Source of the DNA: Pseudalkalibacillus hwajinpoensis | Lineage (GTDB): Bacteria > Bacillota > Bacilli > Bacillales > Guptibacillaceae | Direction: 5' to 3' | DNA length: 64,000 nucleotides | Assembly (NCBI RefSeq): GCF_039851965.1 | Contig: NZ_CP156674.1 | Coordinates: 3,968,001-4,032,000, forward strand | In this document: positions 26,906 through 34,786 of the stretch, piece after piece | Numbering within the stretch: position 1 is the first letter of the stretch | Layout: every line of letters starts with the position of its first letter | Made by a program: the position numbers and the translations under genes | The notes under the pieces: model-generated | What the model was told of the DNA's origin: nothing | Database searches by the model: none | The model's input: only the letters and a program-made list of their open reading frames with translations

Positions 26906-27418
26906 ATGTTATTAAAAACGAAACAGGTTTCAGATGAGCTTGGTGTAAACCCTACTACTGTTCAGCGCTGGGTCAAGCATTTTAATTTATCATGTGAGAA
27001 AAATGAACTCGGCCACTTTCTATTTACGAGTGAAACGTTGGACCAACTTAAAAACATTCAAAATGAATTGAGAAGGGGTCAATCAATGGAGAAGATTAAA
27101 GCTGGGTTTGGAGAAAAACCTAGGAATTCCAAAAAATCTTCCCCAGAAAAAATGGTTTCTCAAGAAAAATTTGAACAAAGACTTGATCGCTTTACGTTAC
27201 GATTGGATCAGCTTGAGAGACAGTTAGAAGAAAAAGCGAACGAAGTTATTACGGTTCAAGTGCTACAGCACCGGTCAGAGCTTGATGAACTAGTTCAAAA
27301 AGTAACGGCCTTAGAGGAAAAATTACTTGAGCTAGAGGATCACACTTCCATTCAAGAGGCGGTAGGTCAGTCGGGCAAAGGAAAACGCCCCTGGATCATG
27401 AGTTTATTCAGTTTCTGA
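26906..27418 (+). CDS. racA: RacA-like chromosome-anchoring protein
   Basis: 170 residues. An N-terminal MerR-type helix-turn-helix (TKQVSDELGVNPTTVQRWVK, 5-24) is followed by a flexible Lys/Ser stretch, a coiled coil (about 88-150) and a short hydrophobic end RPWIMSLFSF. B. subtilis RacA has the same layout; it binds the origin region and holds it at the cell pole with DivIVA during sporulation. In B. subtilis racA lies elsewhere, so this assignment rests on architecture and on the HTH sequence. Confidence 0.75.
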   Translation: MLLKTKQVSDELGVNPTTVQRWVKHFNLSCEKNELGHFLFTSETLDQLKNIQNELRRGQSMEKIKAGFGEKPRNSKKSSPEKMVSQEKFEQRLDRFTLRLDQLERQLEEKANEVITVQVLQHRSELDELVQKVTALEEKLLELEDHTSIQEAVGQSGKGKRPWIMSLFSF

Positions 27419-27441
27419 TAATTGGTTTATGGTTCTAACTG

Positions 27442-27475
27442 ACCTTATGTCCAAACCCGGATATAAGGTTTTTTT
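27442..27475 (+). terminator. Terminator after racA-like gene
   Basis: ACCTTATgTCC / GGAtATAAGGT stem followed by seven T. Confidence 0.88.
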
Positions 27476-27526
27476 GTTAGTAGTTGGAAGCGTTATGATA
27501 CGATAGGTACGATTGGAGTGATTAAT

Positions 27527-27889
27527 ATGAAAGATACAAAACAGTTGATACATTTAACGAAACAGTTATTAGAATTGAACGAAGAGGCGAGGCAACAATA
27601 TGCGACTCGAACTCATCTGGATGAGTATAAAGTGAATTTTTATGAAGAAGTGAAGCCCTTTGCAGATCGTACTATTGCGCTTTTAAAGGATTGGGAGCCC
27701 CTTGCGAGAGCCTGGGTCTTGGAGAATAAGCCAAAGTATTTATATCCGATCCAAATTAAAAATACTTATGAAAATTTGGAAATGGTGTCTGTAGTGGCAT
27801 GGCAGAAAGATACAGGACCAAAGAAATTTAATGAACGCGTCCAATCTGTAGAGTATGTACTAGGGAAACTAATCGAGCAGGCTGAATAA
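27527..27889 (+). CDS. yppE: YppE family protein (DUF1798)
   Basis: 120-residue helical, charged protein; the KQLIHLTKQLLELNEEARQQY start and its place near recU/yppC match YppE (DUF1798, a four-helix bundle fold). The ATG lies 8 bases after GGAG; a GTG three codons upstream overlaps that site. Function unknown. Confidence 0.8.
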   Translation: MKDTKQLIHLTKQLLELNEEARQQYATRTHLDEYKVNFYEEVKPFADRTIALLKDWEPLARAWVLENKPKYLYPIQIKNTYENLEMVSVVAWQKDTGPKKFNERVQSVEYVLGKLIEQAE

Positions 27890-27987
27890 ACGGCATGCTC
27901 TTTATAACAAATAAATTTTCACATACCGTAATGTGTGTATAAAATTCCCTTTTATAGAGAATAACTAAGCTAAAAGGGAGTGCTGTT

Positions 27988-28239
27988 ATGACAGCATATT
28001 TATGTCCTAGATGTAAAACAAATCGAAGGAGATTTAATAAAATTGAACAAAAAGTAACCTCAGTTCAATTAGATCCTGAGTCTGGAGAAGTAATGTCAGT
28101 GATGGAAGAAGGAAGCGCCGATCCATTTCATATCATGTACCGTGGACCGGAGTTCCGCATCCAGTGTGGGGCATGTGGCGAAATTGGTGATGAAGAAACG
28201 TTTATTCAATTTGCGAGGTCGCACCCAAGAGGCTCCTAA
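27988..28239 (+). CDS. Small zinc-ribbon protein, unknown
   Basis: 83 residues with two CxxC pairs, CPRC at 6-9 and CGAC near 61-64, a spacing that fits a single zinc ribbon interrupted by a long loop. The start follows AAAGGGAG. I do not recognise the family. It lies 98 bases after yppE and 52 bases before another unknown gene on the same strand, so the three may be transcribed together. Confidence 0.7.
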   Translation: MTAYLCPRCKTNRRRFNKIEQKVTSVQLDPESGEVMSVMEEGSADPFHIMYRGPEFRIQCGACGEIGDEETFIQFARSHPRGS

Positions 28240-28291
28240 CGGAAGGCCCTCCTATTTTCATGATATAGTGAAAAGGTAAGGAGGGGACTGT

Positions 28292-28795
28292 ATGTTTGAT
28301 CCAACGATTTATGAAAATGTTAAAGTGGTTTTAGAAGGTGAATTATACGATCGGGATCTTGAAGGTGAGATCTCGATCCGTAACCGAAAAGATCTAGTTG
28401 ATCTTGCTTCCTTGTCGAGGACATATGAAGTCTATTTTGAAGAAAATGAAAATGTACGTGTAATGGTAGGACTATATGCTGATTTAGCGAGTTTTAGTGC
28501 AGAGCAACTTCAACTTGATCACATTGAGGCCGGATGTGAAATTAAAATTAGTTTCGATATGTCCATTTCTGAATCAGAAGAGTGTGCAGAAATTGAAGAA
28601 GAGATTAGAGAAATATGGGGGTCTCGACCAACGATAACTCAAATACTCTCCTTTCAATTTGAAAGAGAAGATGAGCTAAAGAATTATATCGTACTTGAAT
28701 TTAATCGTCGAATTAATGAAGATCAAATCAGCGATCTATCTGAATTAATTGAGTATGCAGTCCAAACAGCTCGTTTGCTTGGAAATGAGAACTAG
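28292..28795 (+). CDS. Conserved-looking acidic protein, unknown
   Basis: 167 residues, strongly acidic (many Glu/Asp), no membrane segment and no cysteine cluster. Ribosome site AAGGAGGGG with ideal spacing supports it as a real gene. I do not recognise any domain. Alternating beta-strand-like stretches in the middle and a helical end are the only visible structure. It converges on a SASP gene. Confidence 0.7.
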   Translation: MFDPTIYENVKVVLEGELYDRDLEGEISIRNRKDLVDLASLSRTYEVYFEENENVRVMVGLYADLASFSAEQLQLDHIEAGCEIKISFDMSISESEECAEIEEEIREIWGSRPTITQILSFQFEREDELKNYIVLEFNRRINEDQISDLSELIEYAVQTARLLGNEN

Positions 28796-28818
28796 AAAAA
28801 GGCGGATTGCTCCGCCTC
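28794..28818 (-). terminator. Terminator of the SASP gene
   Basis: GGCGGA / TCCGCC stem with a 4-base loop, followed on the minus strand by five T. Confidence 0.82.
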
Positions 28819-28842
28819 CTATATCCATTCTATTTGGGTTAA

Positions 28843-29046
28843 TTAGTTGCTTCCGCCGCCCATTTGCTGTTCAGCCATTTGGACAAGGCGCTTTGTGATT
28901 TCTCCTCCAACTGAACCATTAGAGCGAGCGGTGGAGTCTGGACCAAGTTGTACGCCGAATTCGCTAGCAATTTCGTACTTCATTTGATCTAAAGCCTGTT
29001 GTACACCAGGGACTACCAGATTGTTTGAGCTATTGTTGTTTGCCAT
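28843..29046 (-). CDS. Alpha/beta-type small acid-soluble spore protein
   Basis: 67 residues. The family core is plain: VPGVQQALDQMKYEIASEFGV (about 11-31) contains the GPR protease site E-IASEF, and SVGGEITKRLVQMAEQ forms the second conserved block. These proteins coat and protect spore DNA and are degraded at germination. The start follows AAGGAGGTGTACAAC. An excellent sigma-G promoter precedes it. The paralogue (sspA, B, C or D type) cannot be settled. Confidence 0.95.
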   Translation of the reverse strand: MANNNSSNNLVVPGVQQALDQMKYEIASEFGVQLGPDSTARSNGSVGGEITKRLVQMAEQQMGGGSN

Positions 29047-29067
29047 GTTGTACACCTCCTTGACCAT

Positions 29068-29097
29068 TAAGATGCTCAAGTAATAACACACATATAC
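29068..29097 (-). promoter_or_regulatory. Sigma-G promoter of the SASP gene
   Basis: On the minus strand GTATA, 18-base spacer, CATCTTA: a complete match to the forespore sigma-G consensus, ending 21 bases before the start codon. Confidence 0.75.
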
Positions 29098-29218
29098 CGC
29101 CACGAAGGTGGAACATTATGGTAGAAGTCTCATCTTTTAATTATCTGAAAATTTAAAGGATTCAACCCTCCTTTAACGAATACATAGGTAACACAAAGAA
29201 TTGGGAGGGAATCTAAAA

Positions 29219-29383
29219 GTGGAACGGTTTATCACTAAATCTGGCTTCTATCAAAATCTTGAGAAACGAAGATGGGAATACTGGATGGTTTTCCCAGGGG
29301 AAAATAAGGTGTTGGTTTCCTGGCTATGCTGGAATGCACCTTCTGATATAGTGGAACAGTGGAAAGGATCATATGCGTCCTGA
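29219..29383 (+). CDS. Small tryptophan-rich protein, unknown
   Basis: 54 residues with five Trp and many charged residues. The start is GTG, 9 bases after GGGAGGG, and a clean terminator follows, so it is probably a real gene. No family recognised and no membrane segment. Confidence 0.6.
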   Translation: MERFITKSGFYQNLEKRRWEYWMVFPGENKVLVSWLCWNAPSDIVEQWKGSYAS

Positions 29384-29387
29384 TAAA

Positions 29388-29419
29388 ATAAACCGCCGAG
29401 AGCGGTTTATTTTTTTTAT
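29388..29419 (+). terminator. Terminator after the 54-residue gene
   Basis: AATAAACCGC / GCGGTTTATT stem with a 5-base loop and eight T. Confidence 0.9.
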
Positions 29420-29577
29420 TAGTTAAAAGTTATTGTTCGTAGGGTATATAAAAGAAGTATTTTAAATTACTGCAAATTTAGTTATAATAGTGAACGGATC
29501 AGGTCTTTTATACTAGACAGCACTTCAATAAACAACACGAACAGTGTAATTAGTAATTCATAGGAAGAGGAGCTTTC

Positions 29578-30780
29578 ATGATTCGAAAACAAAAATGGCT
29601 TTTATTGACTGCAACCTACCTGATTGCAGCAGCACTATCGCCGATTCTTGTATCTGCTGAAGGGCCTGACATTCAAAGCGAATCCGCGGTTTTAATGGAT
29701 GGGAAAACTGGGCAAATACTTTATGATAAGAACGGTAATCAAGAAATGTATCCGGCAAGTATTACGAAAATTGTAACAGCGCTTATGGCCGTTGAATCGG
29801 GAAAGTTAAACGAATCAGCTACTGTGAGTCAGAACGCGCGTGATGTTGATGGGACAAGAGTGTACCTTGAAGAAGGCGAGACGGTAGTTCTAGAGAAATT
29901 AGTCAAAGGAATGATGGTGAACTCTGGCAACGATGCTGCCATCGCGATTGCCGAGCATTTAAGTGGAAGTGTGCAAGCATTTGCTGAAGACATGAACACC
30001 TTTGTGAAGGAAGAGATCGGTGTAGAGAATAGTCATTTTACAAACCCTCATGGCTTATTTAATGAAAATCATGTGGTAACGGCGGAGGATATGGCGAAGA
30101 TTACCCAGTATGCGATGAAAAACAACCAATTTCGCTCTTTGGCTGGAATTGAGCAGATGGATTGGTCCAGAGAAAATTGGGATACGACATTAATCAACCA
30201 CCACAGACTTTTACTTGACTATGATTATGTAACAGGTGGTAAGAACGGCTATGTTTCCCAATCAGGATTTACCCTCGTTACAACAGCAGAAAAGGACAAT
30301 CGAGAATTAATTGCAGTAACAATAAAAGCAAACGATGATCAAATTGCTTACCAGGATACGCTTACTCTTCTAAATTATGGTTTTGATTCATTCTCATCTG
30401 TCGTATACAGTGAAGGAACTGAACTTGGTGAACTGAATGGCAAGAAGTATTCACTTACAGAAGATGTGACCCTTTTGCAAGATGGTGAAGAAGGTCTCGA
30501 ACTTGAAATGAATGAGGCAGGCGAACTGGAGAGTAAAGCAAGTGAATTAACGTCAACGCTAGATTCAGATTTAATGACAGTTACTTCTGTTGAAGAGGAT
30601 GCTTCTGATAAATCGAAAGAAGCTACTCCAGCGGTTCAAGTGAAAGACGAGGATACGGAAGCGTTTCTAACAAGTCATACCATTTTTTATGGAGGCATTA
30701 GTATTTTTGCTTTTATTTTATTAATGCTTATTTTCGGTAGAAGCAAATCAACTTACAAGCGTTCTCGTTCTTTTCCTTGA
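29578..30780 (+). CDS. D-alanyl-D-alanine carboxypeptidase, S11 family (DacF-like)
   Basis: 400 residues. Signal peptide (about 1-27), then the S11 domain: PASITK with Ser61 and Lys64, SGND near 122-125, and GGKNGY where the third motif is usually KTG. An acidic linker of about 60 residues leads to a C-terminal membrane anchor (about 366-386) with a basic end. It trims the terminal D-Ala of peptidoglycan stem peptides outside the membrane. A perfect TATAAT at 29483-29488 may be its -10. The KNG motif makes the activity somewhat less certain. Confidence 0.88.
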   Translation: MIRKQKWLLLTATYLIAAALSPILVSAEGPDIQSESAVLMDGKTGQILYDKNGNQEMYPASITKIVTALMAVESGKLNESATVSQNARDVDGTRVYLEEGETVVLEKLVKGMMVNSGNDAAIAIAEHLSGSVQAFAEDMNTFVKEEIGVENSHFTNPHGLFNENHVVTAEDMAKITQYAMKNNQFRSLAGIEQMDWSRENWDTTLINHHRLLLDYDYVTGGKNGYVSQSGFTLVTTAEKDNRELIAVTIKANDDQIAYQDTLTLLNYGFDSFSSVVYSEGTELGELNGKKYSLTEDVTLLQDGEEGLELEMNEAGELESKASELTSTLDSDLMTVTSVEEDASDKSKEATPAVQVKDEDTEAFLTSHTIFYGGISIFAFILLMLIFGRSKSTYKRSRSFP

Positions 30781-30803
30781 TTTTAATCGTGTAATTTCTT
30801 TAA

Positions 30804-30837
30804 AACAAAAAAGGACCATTCGGTCCTTTTTTTTGTT
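30804..30837. terminator. Bidirectional terminator
   Basis: AAAAAAGGACC / GGTCCTTTTTT stem with a 4-base loop between convergent genes. Confidence 0.92.
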
Positions 30838-30846
30838 TAGTATGAC

Positions 30847-31761
30847 CTATTCCTCAAGGTAAAAGGACAGACATTTAACAGCCGTCATTCCCTGTCCTAC
30901 AGCAGAAGTAATACTTGATAGCAGTGGACGGGTACATACATCTCCAGCTGCATAAACATAGGGAATGGAGGTCCTGCCAACTCGATCGCATATCACGTAG
31001 CCATCTTGATCAAGAATAACGCCATCTTTAAAGGGTGCAGTATTTGGTTCAACACCAATTCGAATAAAGATGCCGTCTACTAATAGGTGGATGATAGATT
31101 CATTTTCAATTACTGTTAACTTTTTTACGCGAGCTCCGCTGATCTCCTTCACTACAGCATTTCTATGAACGGTTACCGAGGGATGCTCTAGAACCGGGTC
31201 CCTGTATTCATTCCTGGCTTTGAATTTACCAGAGCGATGGATAAGGTGAACAGTAGCTCCAGCGTTCGCGAGCAGGAGTGCACCTTCAAATGCGCGATCC
31301 CCACCACCAACTATTGCTGCAGTTTTCCCTTTGAATTTCTCTCGGTCTCTTGTAGCAGAATAAACTTCATTTCGATTAATCATCTCCTGCTCACCCGGTA
31401 CGTCCAGTCTTCTTGGTGATGAACCGGTTGAGATTAGAATGGAACGAAACTTGTACGTTTGATTTGAGTGCGATTTTAAAACCCGAGTATCCCAATCAAT
31501 GGTGGAGACAGGACAGTGGGTGACATAGTTGACACCAATTTCCCTTGAGTGTTGAATAAAGTGATCCTTAAGGGCTTGTCCATTTTCACCTATTATGCCA
31601 GGGTAGTCAATGATCCTATTGTATATGGACGTTAATTGTCCACCTAGTTCGTCTCTTGCTTCTAGTAGAAGATGATGTAGACCCAGTCGTTTCGCCCATA
31701 TTGCAGCTGAAATTCCAGCTGGACCTCCACCAATAATAAGTAGATCTATTTTTTTAATCAC
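30847..31761 (-). CDS. Thioredoxin-reductase-like FAD oxidoreductase without CxxC
   Basis: 304 residues. FAD motif IIGGGPAGISAAIWAK near the N-terminus, NAD(P) motif AIVGGGDRAFEGALLLA in the middle and AAGDVCTRPLL near the end, the layout of thioredoxin reductases. At the place of the redox CxxC the sequence reads YSATRDREKF, so it cannot reduce thioredoxin by the usual mechanism. The start chosen is GTG, 6 bases after GGAGAAA, just after the neighbouring gene's stop. Its electron acceptor is unknown; ferredoxin- or flavodoxin-reductase roles are possible. Confidence 0.82.
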   Translation of the reverse strand: MIKKIDLLIIGGGPAGISAAIWAKRLGLHHLLLEARDELGGQLTSIYNRIIDYPGIIGENGQALKDHFIQHSREIGVNYVTHCPVSTIDWDTRVLKSHSNQTYKFRSILISTGSSPRRLDVPGEQEMINRNEVYSATRDREKFKGKTAAIVGGGDRAFEGALLLANAGATVHLIHRSGKFKARNEYRDPVLEHPSVTVHRNAVVKEISGARVKKLTVIENESIIHLLVDGIFIRIGVEPNTAPFKDGVILDQDGYVICDRVGRTSIPYVYAAGDVCTRPLLSSITSAVGQGMTAVKCLSFYLEE

Positions 31762-31771
31762 TGGTTTCTCC

Positions 31772-32305
31772 TCACTTCCATTTTGAAAGCCACTTCTCAA
31801 ATTCAAGCCAGTCGTTAACGCGAGGAACGTCCACCTGTTGGTTATAGGGATAGTTCATTGCGAGAGCCGTTCTTCCGGTTTCTTGAAAAGCGATTAAATT
31901 ATGAGGGGCGTCGTCAAATAAAAGGTCACCACAGATCATGTCTTTCCGATGAGAGAAAATCAGATTCTTTTTTCCGATAAAGGGAAGGTGTTTCTCCACC
32001 CACAGTTCTTTTTCCGTATATGCATATGTACGGCTGCTCGTCACAATTAGGATATCGTACTGTTTCACTAAACGCTTCAGGACTTCAATTGCATGCGGAA
32101 GTGGAGAGAGGTGGAGAAATAGTCCTGGTTCATCAAGGTATTGATAAATTTTCTCGCCACATTCACTCTTCACATAATCCTCTGAGCGCCAGCACTGCAG
32201 TTTCTCAACAGATAACGAATCGTGATAGTCATTATTATACCTTTTGTGCCATTCCGTCATGAGATCGCAAATAACGGAATCCATATCAATTAACAACGTT
32301 CTCAA
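31772..32305 (-). CDS. HAD-family 5'(3')-deoxyribonucleotidase-like protein
   Basis: 177 residues. HAD motif I is DMDSVICD (7-14), motif II is IVTSSRT and motif III/IV is SHRKDMICGDLLFDD. The layout matches the NT5C-type deoxyribonucleotidases that dephosphorylate dNMPs. The start is TTG with a weak ribosome site. The flavoprotein gene follows after 10 bases on the same strand, so the two form a small operon. Confidence 0.82.
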   Translation of the reverse strand: MRTLLIDMDSVICDLMTEWHKRYNNDYHDSLSVEKLQCWRSEDYVKSECGEKIYQYLDEPGLFLHLSPLPHAIEVLKRLVKQYDILIVTSSRTYAYTEKELWVEKHLPFIGKKNLIFSHRKDMICGDLLFDDAPHNLIAFQETGRTALAMNYPYNQQVDVPRVNDWLEFEKWLSKWK

Positions 32306-32379
32306 GTTAGATCACTTCTTTCCTTACACATTCATTTCCACTATACCAGTGCATGCGGACAGGGACAATTCTTCCACAC

Positions 32380-32411
32380 AAAAAAGAGGCAAGAACCTCG
32401 TGGTTCTTGCC
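32380..32411 (-). terminator. Terminator of the YjcZ-type gene
   Basis: GGCAAGAACC / GGTTCTTGCC stem with a 4-base loop, then a T-rich run on the minus strand. Confidence 0.88.
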
Positions 32412-32419
32412 CTGTTTTC

Positions 32420-32584
32420 CTAGCACTTTATAAAAGCGGTTCCTACGATGATGAGAAGAATGAACAGCACAACAATTAGCGCAAATCCGCTGCCTGCAGG
32501 CCTGTGACATGGCATGCCATAACCAGCTCCCGCAACTGGCTGGTAAGGCTCATTTCCATAAGGTGCATTGTTTGCATGATACAT
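32420..32584 (-). CDS. YjcZ-type sporulation membrane peptide
   Basis: 54 residues: an N-terminal Asn/Pro/Gly/Tyr-rich half and one C-terminal helix GFALIVVLFILLIIVGTAF, the signature of the YjcZ family of small sporulation proteins. AAAGGGGGAG precedes the ATG. Members occur in the spore or forespore membranes; the function is unknown. It has its own terminator. Confidence 0.88.
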   Translation of the reverse strand: MYHANNAPYGNEPYQPVAGAGYGMPCHRPAGSGFALIVVLFILLIIVGTAFIKC

Positions 32585-32698
32585 AAAAGCTCCCCCTTTA
32601 AAATATCTCTTTCCTTAACACAGTATGTATCTGTCTAGAAAAGATATAGGCAGAAGCGGAGTGGGGGATAAAATTAGGCCAAATATTAACCTTTAGGG

Positions 32699-34081
32699 TT
32701 ACGAGCTAACCCCTTTATCTTTTGATTGAGGCTGTTTTAAGAAGTTATAGCGATAGTCATCTGTTAGCTCCTTCACTTCTTTACTGAGGAACAGAATGGC
32801 GATCACGTTTGGCACTACGAAAAGCGCAAGGGTAATGTCGACAAGTTCCCAAACAAATTGTAGGCCTCCAATGGCACCAACAAAAATCGAAGCAATATAA
32901 ACGAATCTCATTACTCTTGAAAATGAATAGCCAAATAAGTATTCAGCCTGTTTCTCGCCATAATAGACGAGAACACCGATCGTACTAATGACAAAGATCA
33001 GCAGAAGAGATGAGACGAAGATTGGGCCCCAGGTTGGTCCCATTAGACCTGAAAAGGCATCAGAAACCATGTCTGCAGCATTAGCTGGTTTTACATCTTT
33101 CCAAGCGCCCGATAGGAGAACCGTAAAAGCGGTAACCGTACATAATACAATGGTGTCGATAAATACACTGAAGATGCCCCACAGCCCCTGACGACAGGGG
33201 TGAGGTGTATTTGCAGCTGAATGGGCGATTGAGGCAGTACCCATCCCTGCTTCGTTCGAATAAAGTCCTCTTGCAAGTCCCCAGCGAACGGCAGCTGCGA
33301 ATCCTGCGCCTGCAAAACCGCCTGCTGCTGAAATTGGTTGAAAAGCATGTACGAATATTAAGCGCATCACTTCAGGGAATTGATCAATATTAATAATCAT
33401 GACGCCGATTGCACCGGCAATATATGTAAGAACCATAAAAGGAACTATTTTCTCAGCTACAGAACCGATTCTTCGTATTCCACCAATCACGACGATGGAA
33501 ATTAGCACGATTAGAATAATACCTGTTAGCCAGGTAGGCAGTCCAAATGAACTTTCGGTTAATGTAGAGATTGAGTTTGTTTGAACCATGACGCTCGGAA
33601 CAATTTCAATCATTAAACCGAATGCAAACAATGTTGAAGCAAACTTCCATCCGAGCCCTTTTCTTATGTAGTACATTGGACCGCCAACATACACGCCGTT
33701 TTTATCCTCTTCACGATATTTAATACCCAGAACTATTTCTGAGAACTTCGTCGACATTCCAATAATGGCTACGACCCACATCCAAAAAATTGCTCCCGGT
33801 CCACCAAATGCAATCGCTACTGGAACACCTACAATGTTCGTCGCGCCAGCAGTGGAAGCAAGAGCCGAAGCAAAAGCCTGAAATGGGGAAATCGTTCCAT
33901 CCCCTTTTTCTTTTTGAAAAACCTTTCCGATCGTATGTTTTAAGGCATGTGGAAAAAAGAGAATTTGGAAGAAGCCCAGTCGAATGGTTAAGAACAGCCC
34001 CCCACCTAATAGCAAAATCATCATCGGGTAACCCCAGATAAAAGCTGAAAATTCAGTAACTGCATTTAGAACACGATCCAT
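32699..34081 (-). CDS. Alanine/glycine:cation symporter (AGCS family)
   Basis: 460 residues with about ten to eleven membrane helices. The family signature is seen around GGPMYYIRKGLG (about 134-145) and in the GSNEAG-type stretch YSNEAGMGTASIAHSAAN (about 280-297). It imports alanine or glycine with Na+ or H+. Three ATGs stand in a row; the third lies 8 bases after GGGAG and was chosen. Gene transcribed alone. Confidence 0.92.
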   Translation of the reverse strand: MDRVLNAVTEFSAFIWGYPMMILLLGGGLFLTIRLGFFQILFFPHALKHTIGKVFQKEKGDGTISPFQAFASALASTAGATNIVGVPVAIAFGGPGAIFWMWVVAIIGMSTKFSEIVLGIKYREEDKNGVYVGGPMYYIRKGLGWKFASTLFAFGLMIEIVPSVMVQTNSISTLTESSFGLPTWLTGIILIVLISIVVIGGIRRIGSVAEKIVPFMVLTYIAGAIGVMIINIDQFPEVMRLIFVHAFQPISAAGGFAGAGFAAAVRWGLARGLYSNEAGMGTASIAHSAANTPHPCRQGLWGIFSVFIDTIVLCTVTAFTVLLSGAWKDVKPANAADMVSDAFSGLMGPTWGPIFVSSLLLIFVISTIGVLVYYGEKQAEYLFGYSFSRVMRFVYIASIFVGAIGGLQFVWELVDITLALFVVPNVIAILFLSKEVKELTDDYRYNFLKQPQSKDKGVSS

Positions 34082-34209
34082 CATCATCTCTCCCTACTAG
34101 TGGTATATATTTATTATCCAAATAAAGGGAGGGTCAAACGTTTTTTACATATTTATGTGAAAATGAGCATAAAGGCATAAAAATATATCTTGTTGTTAGT
34201 GGGTGAAAT

Positions 34210-34248
34210 ATAAAAGAAATCTCAGCCGGTGTTAACCGGCTGAGATTT
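34210..34248 (-). terminator. Terminator of the coat-protein operon
   Basis: Perfect 14-bp stem AAATCTCAGCCGGT / ACCGGCTGAGATTT, followed by T-rich sequence on the minus strand. Confidence 0.85.
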
Positions 34249-34525
34249 AATGAACCTGCGGAGGCTGGTTGTTTTGAGGCTGAGAGCTAAGCTGGCTTTT
34301 AACCTGCTGAATTTCATTCATTTGAGCTGCAGCTGCTGGCTGGTAATACCCTTTTTGCTTCGCATATTGGTAGAGAGTATACTGTCTTTGCTCATCTGAA
34401 TTCCTAATTTGTTGAAGCGCCTGACGAAGTTGTTGATTATCTGCTTGTGAAATGACACTTCCATAGTTGCTTAAGCTACTGTTTAATACGGACAGGTAGT
34501 CATTGACCATATCTTTCTCGTTCAT
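34247..34525 (-). CDS. Coat F-type spore coat protein
   Basis: 92 residues. MNEKDMVNDYLSVLNSSLSNYG resembles the coat F domain (CotF/YraF group); the end is rich in Gln and Pro. The ATG follows AAGGAGGG; a longer reading from upstream has no ribosome site. Second of a two-gene operon with another coat-type protein 11 bases upstream. Expected in the mother cell and spore coat. Confidence 0.82.
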   Translation of the reverse strand: MNEKDMVNDYLSVLNSSLSNYGSVISQADNQQLRQALQQIRNSDEQRQYTLYQYAKQKGYYQPAAAAQMNEIQQVKSQLSSQPQNNQPPQVH

Positions 34526-34536
34526 GTAAACCCTCC

Positions 34537-34722
34537 TTAACTTAAAAAGCCCATGAGTTGTTGTTGCGTGTTTCGTGCATCCTGTGCATCTTTTTGAAGC
34601 ATTTGCTTTAGCTGAGGACATGTGCAGGATTGTGCATAGGAATCCAGTTTATTAGCGAGTGTTTCGTGACCGCCAATCATATGGCGAAGGTTTTGAAGCT
34701 CAAGTTCATTAAGTTGCGCCAT
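34537..34722 (-). CDS. Small spore coat-associated protein (YraG-like)
   Basis: 61 residues, helical, with a CxCP motif near 33-36. ELELQNLRHMIGGHETLANKL resembles the N-terminal half of coat F-type proteins; the following gene supplies the C-terminal half. Such split pairs (yraG/yraF type) are known in Bacillus. The ribosome site is AAGGAGGTAG. Confidence 0.78.
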   Translation of the reverse strand: MAQLNELELQNLRHMIGGHETLANKLDSYAQSCTCPQLKQMLQKDAQDARNTQQQLMGFLS

Positions 34723-34786
34723 TTTTCTACCTCCTTAAATTCAGTCACTACTAATATGAAATAACGGAGGTAGATTTATTCATTTA

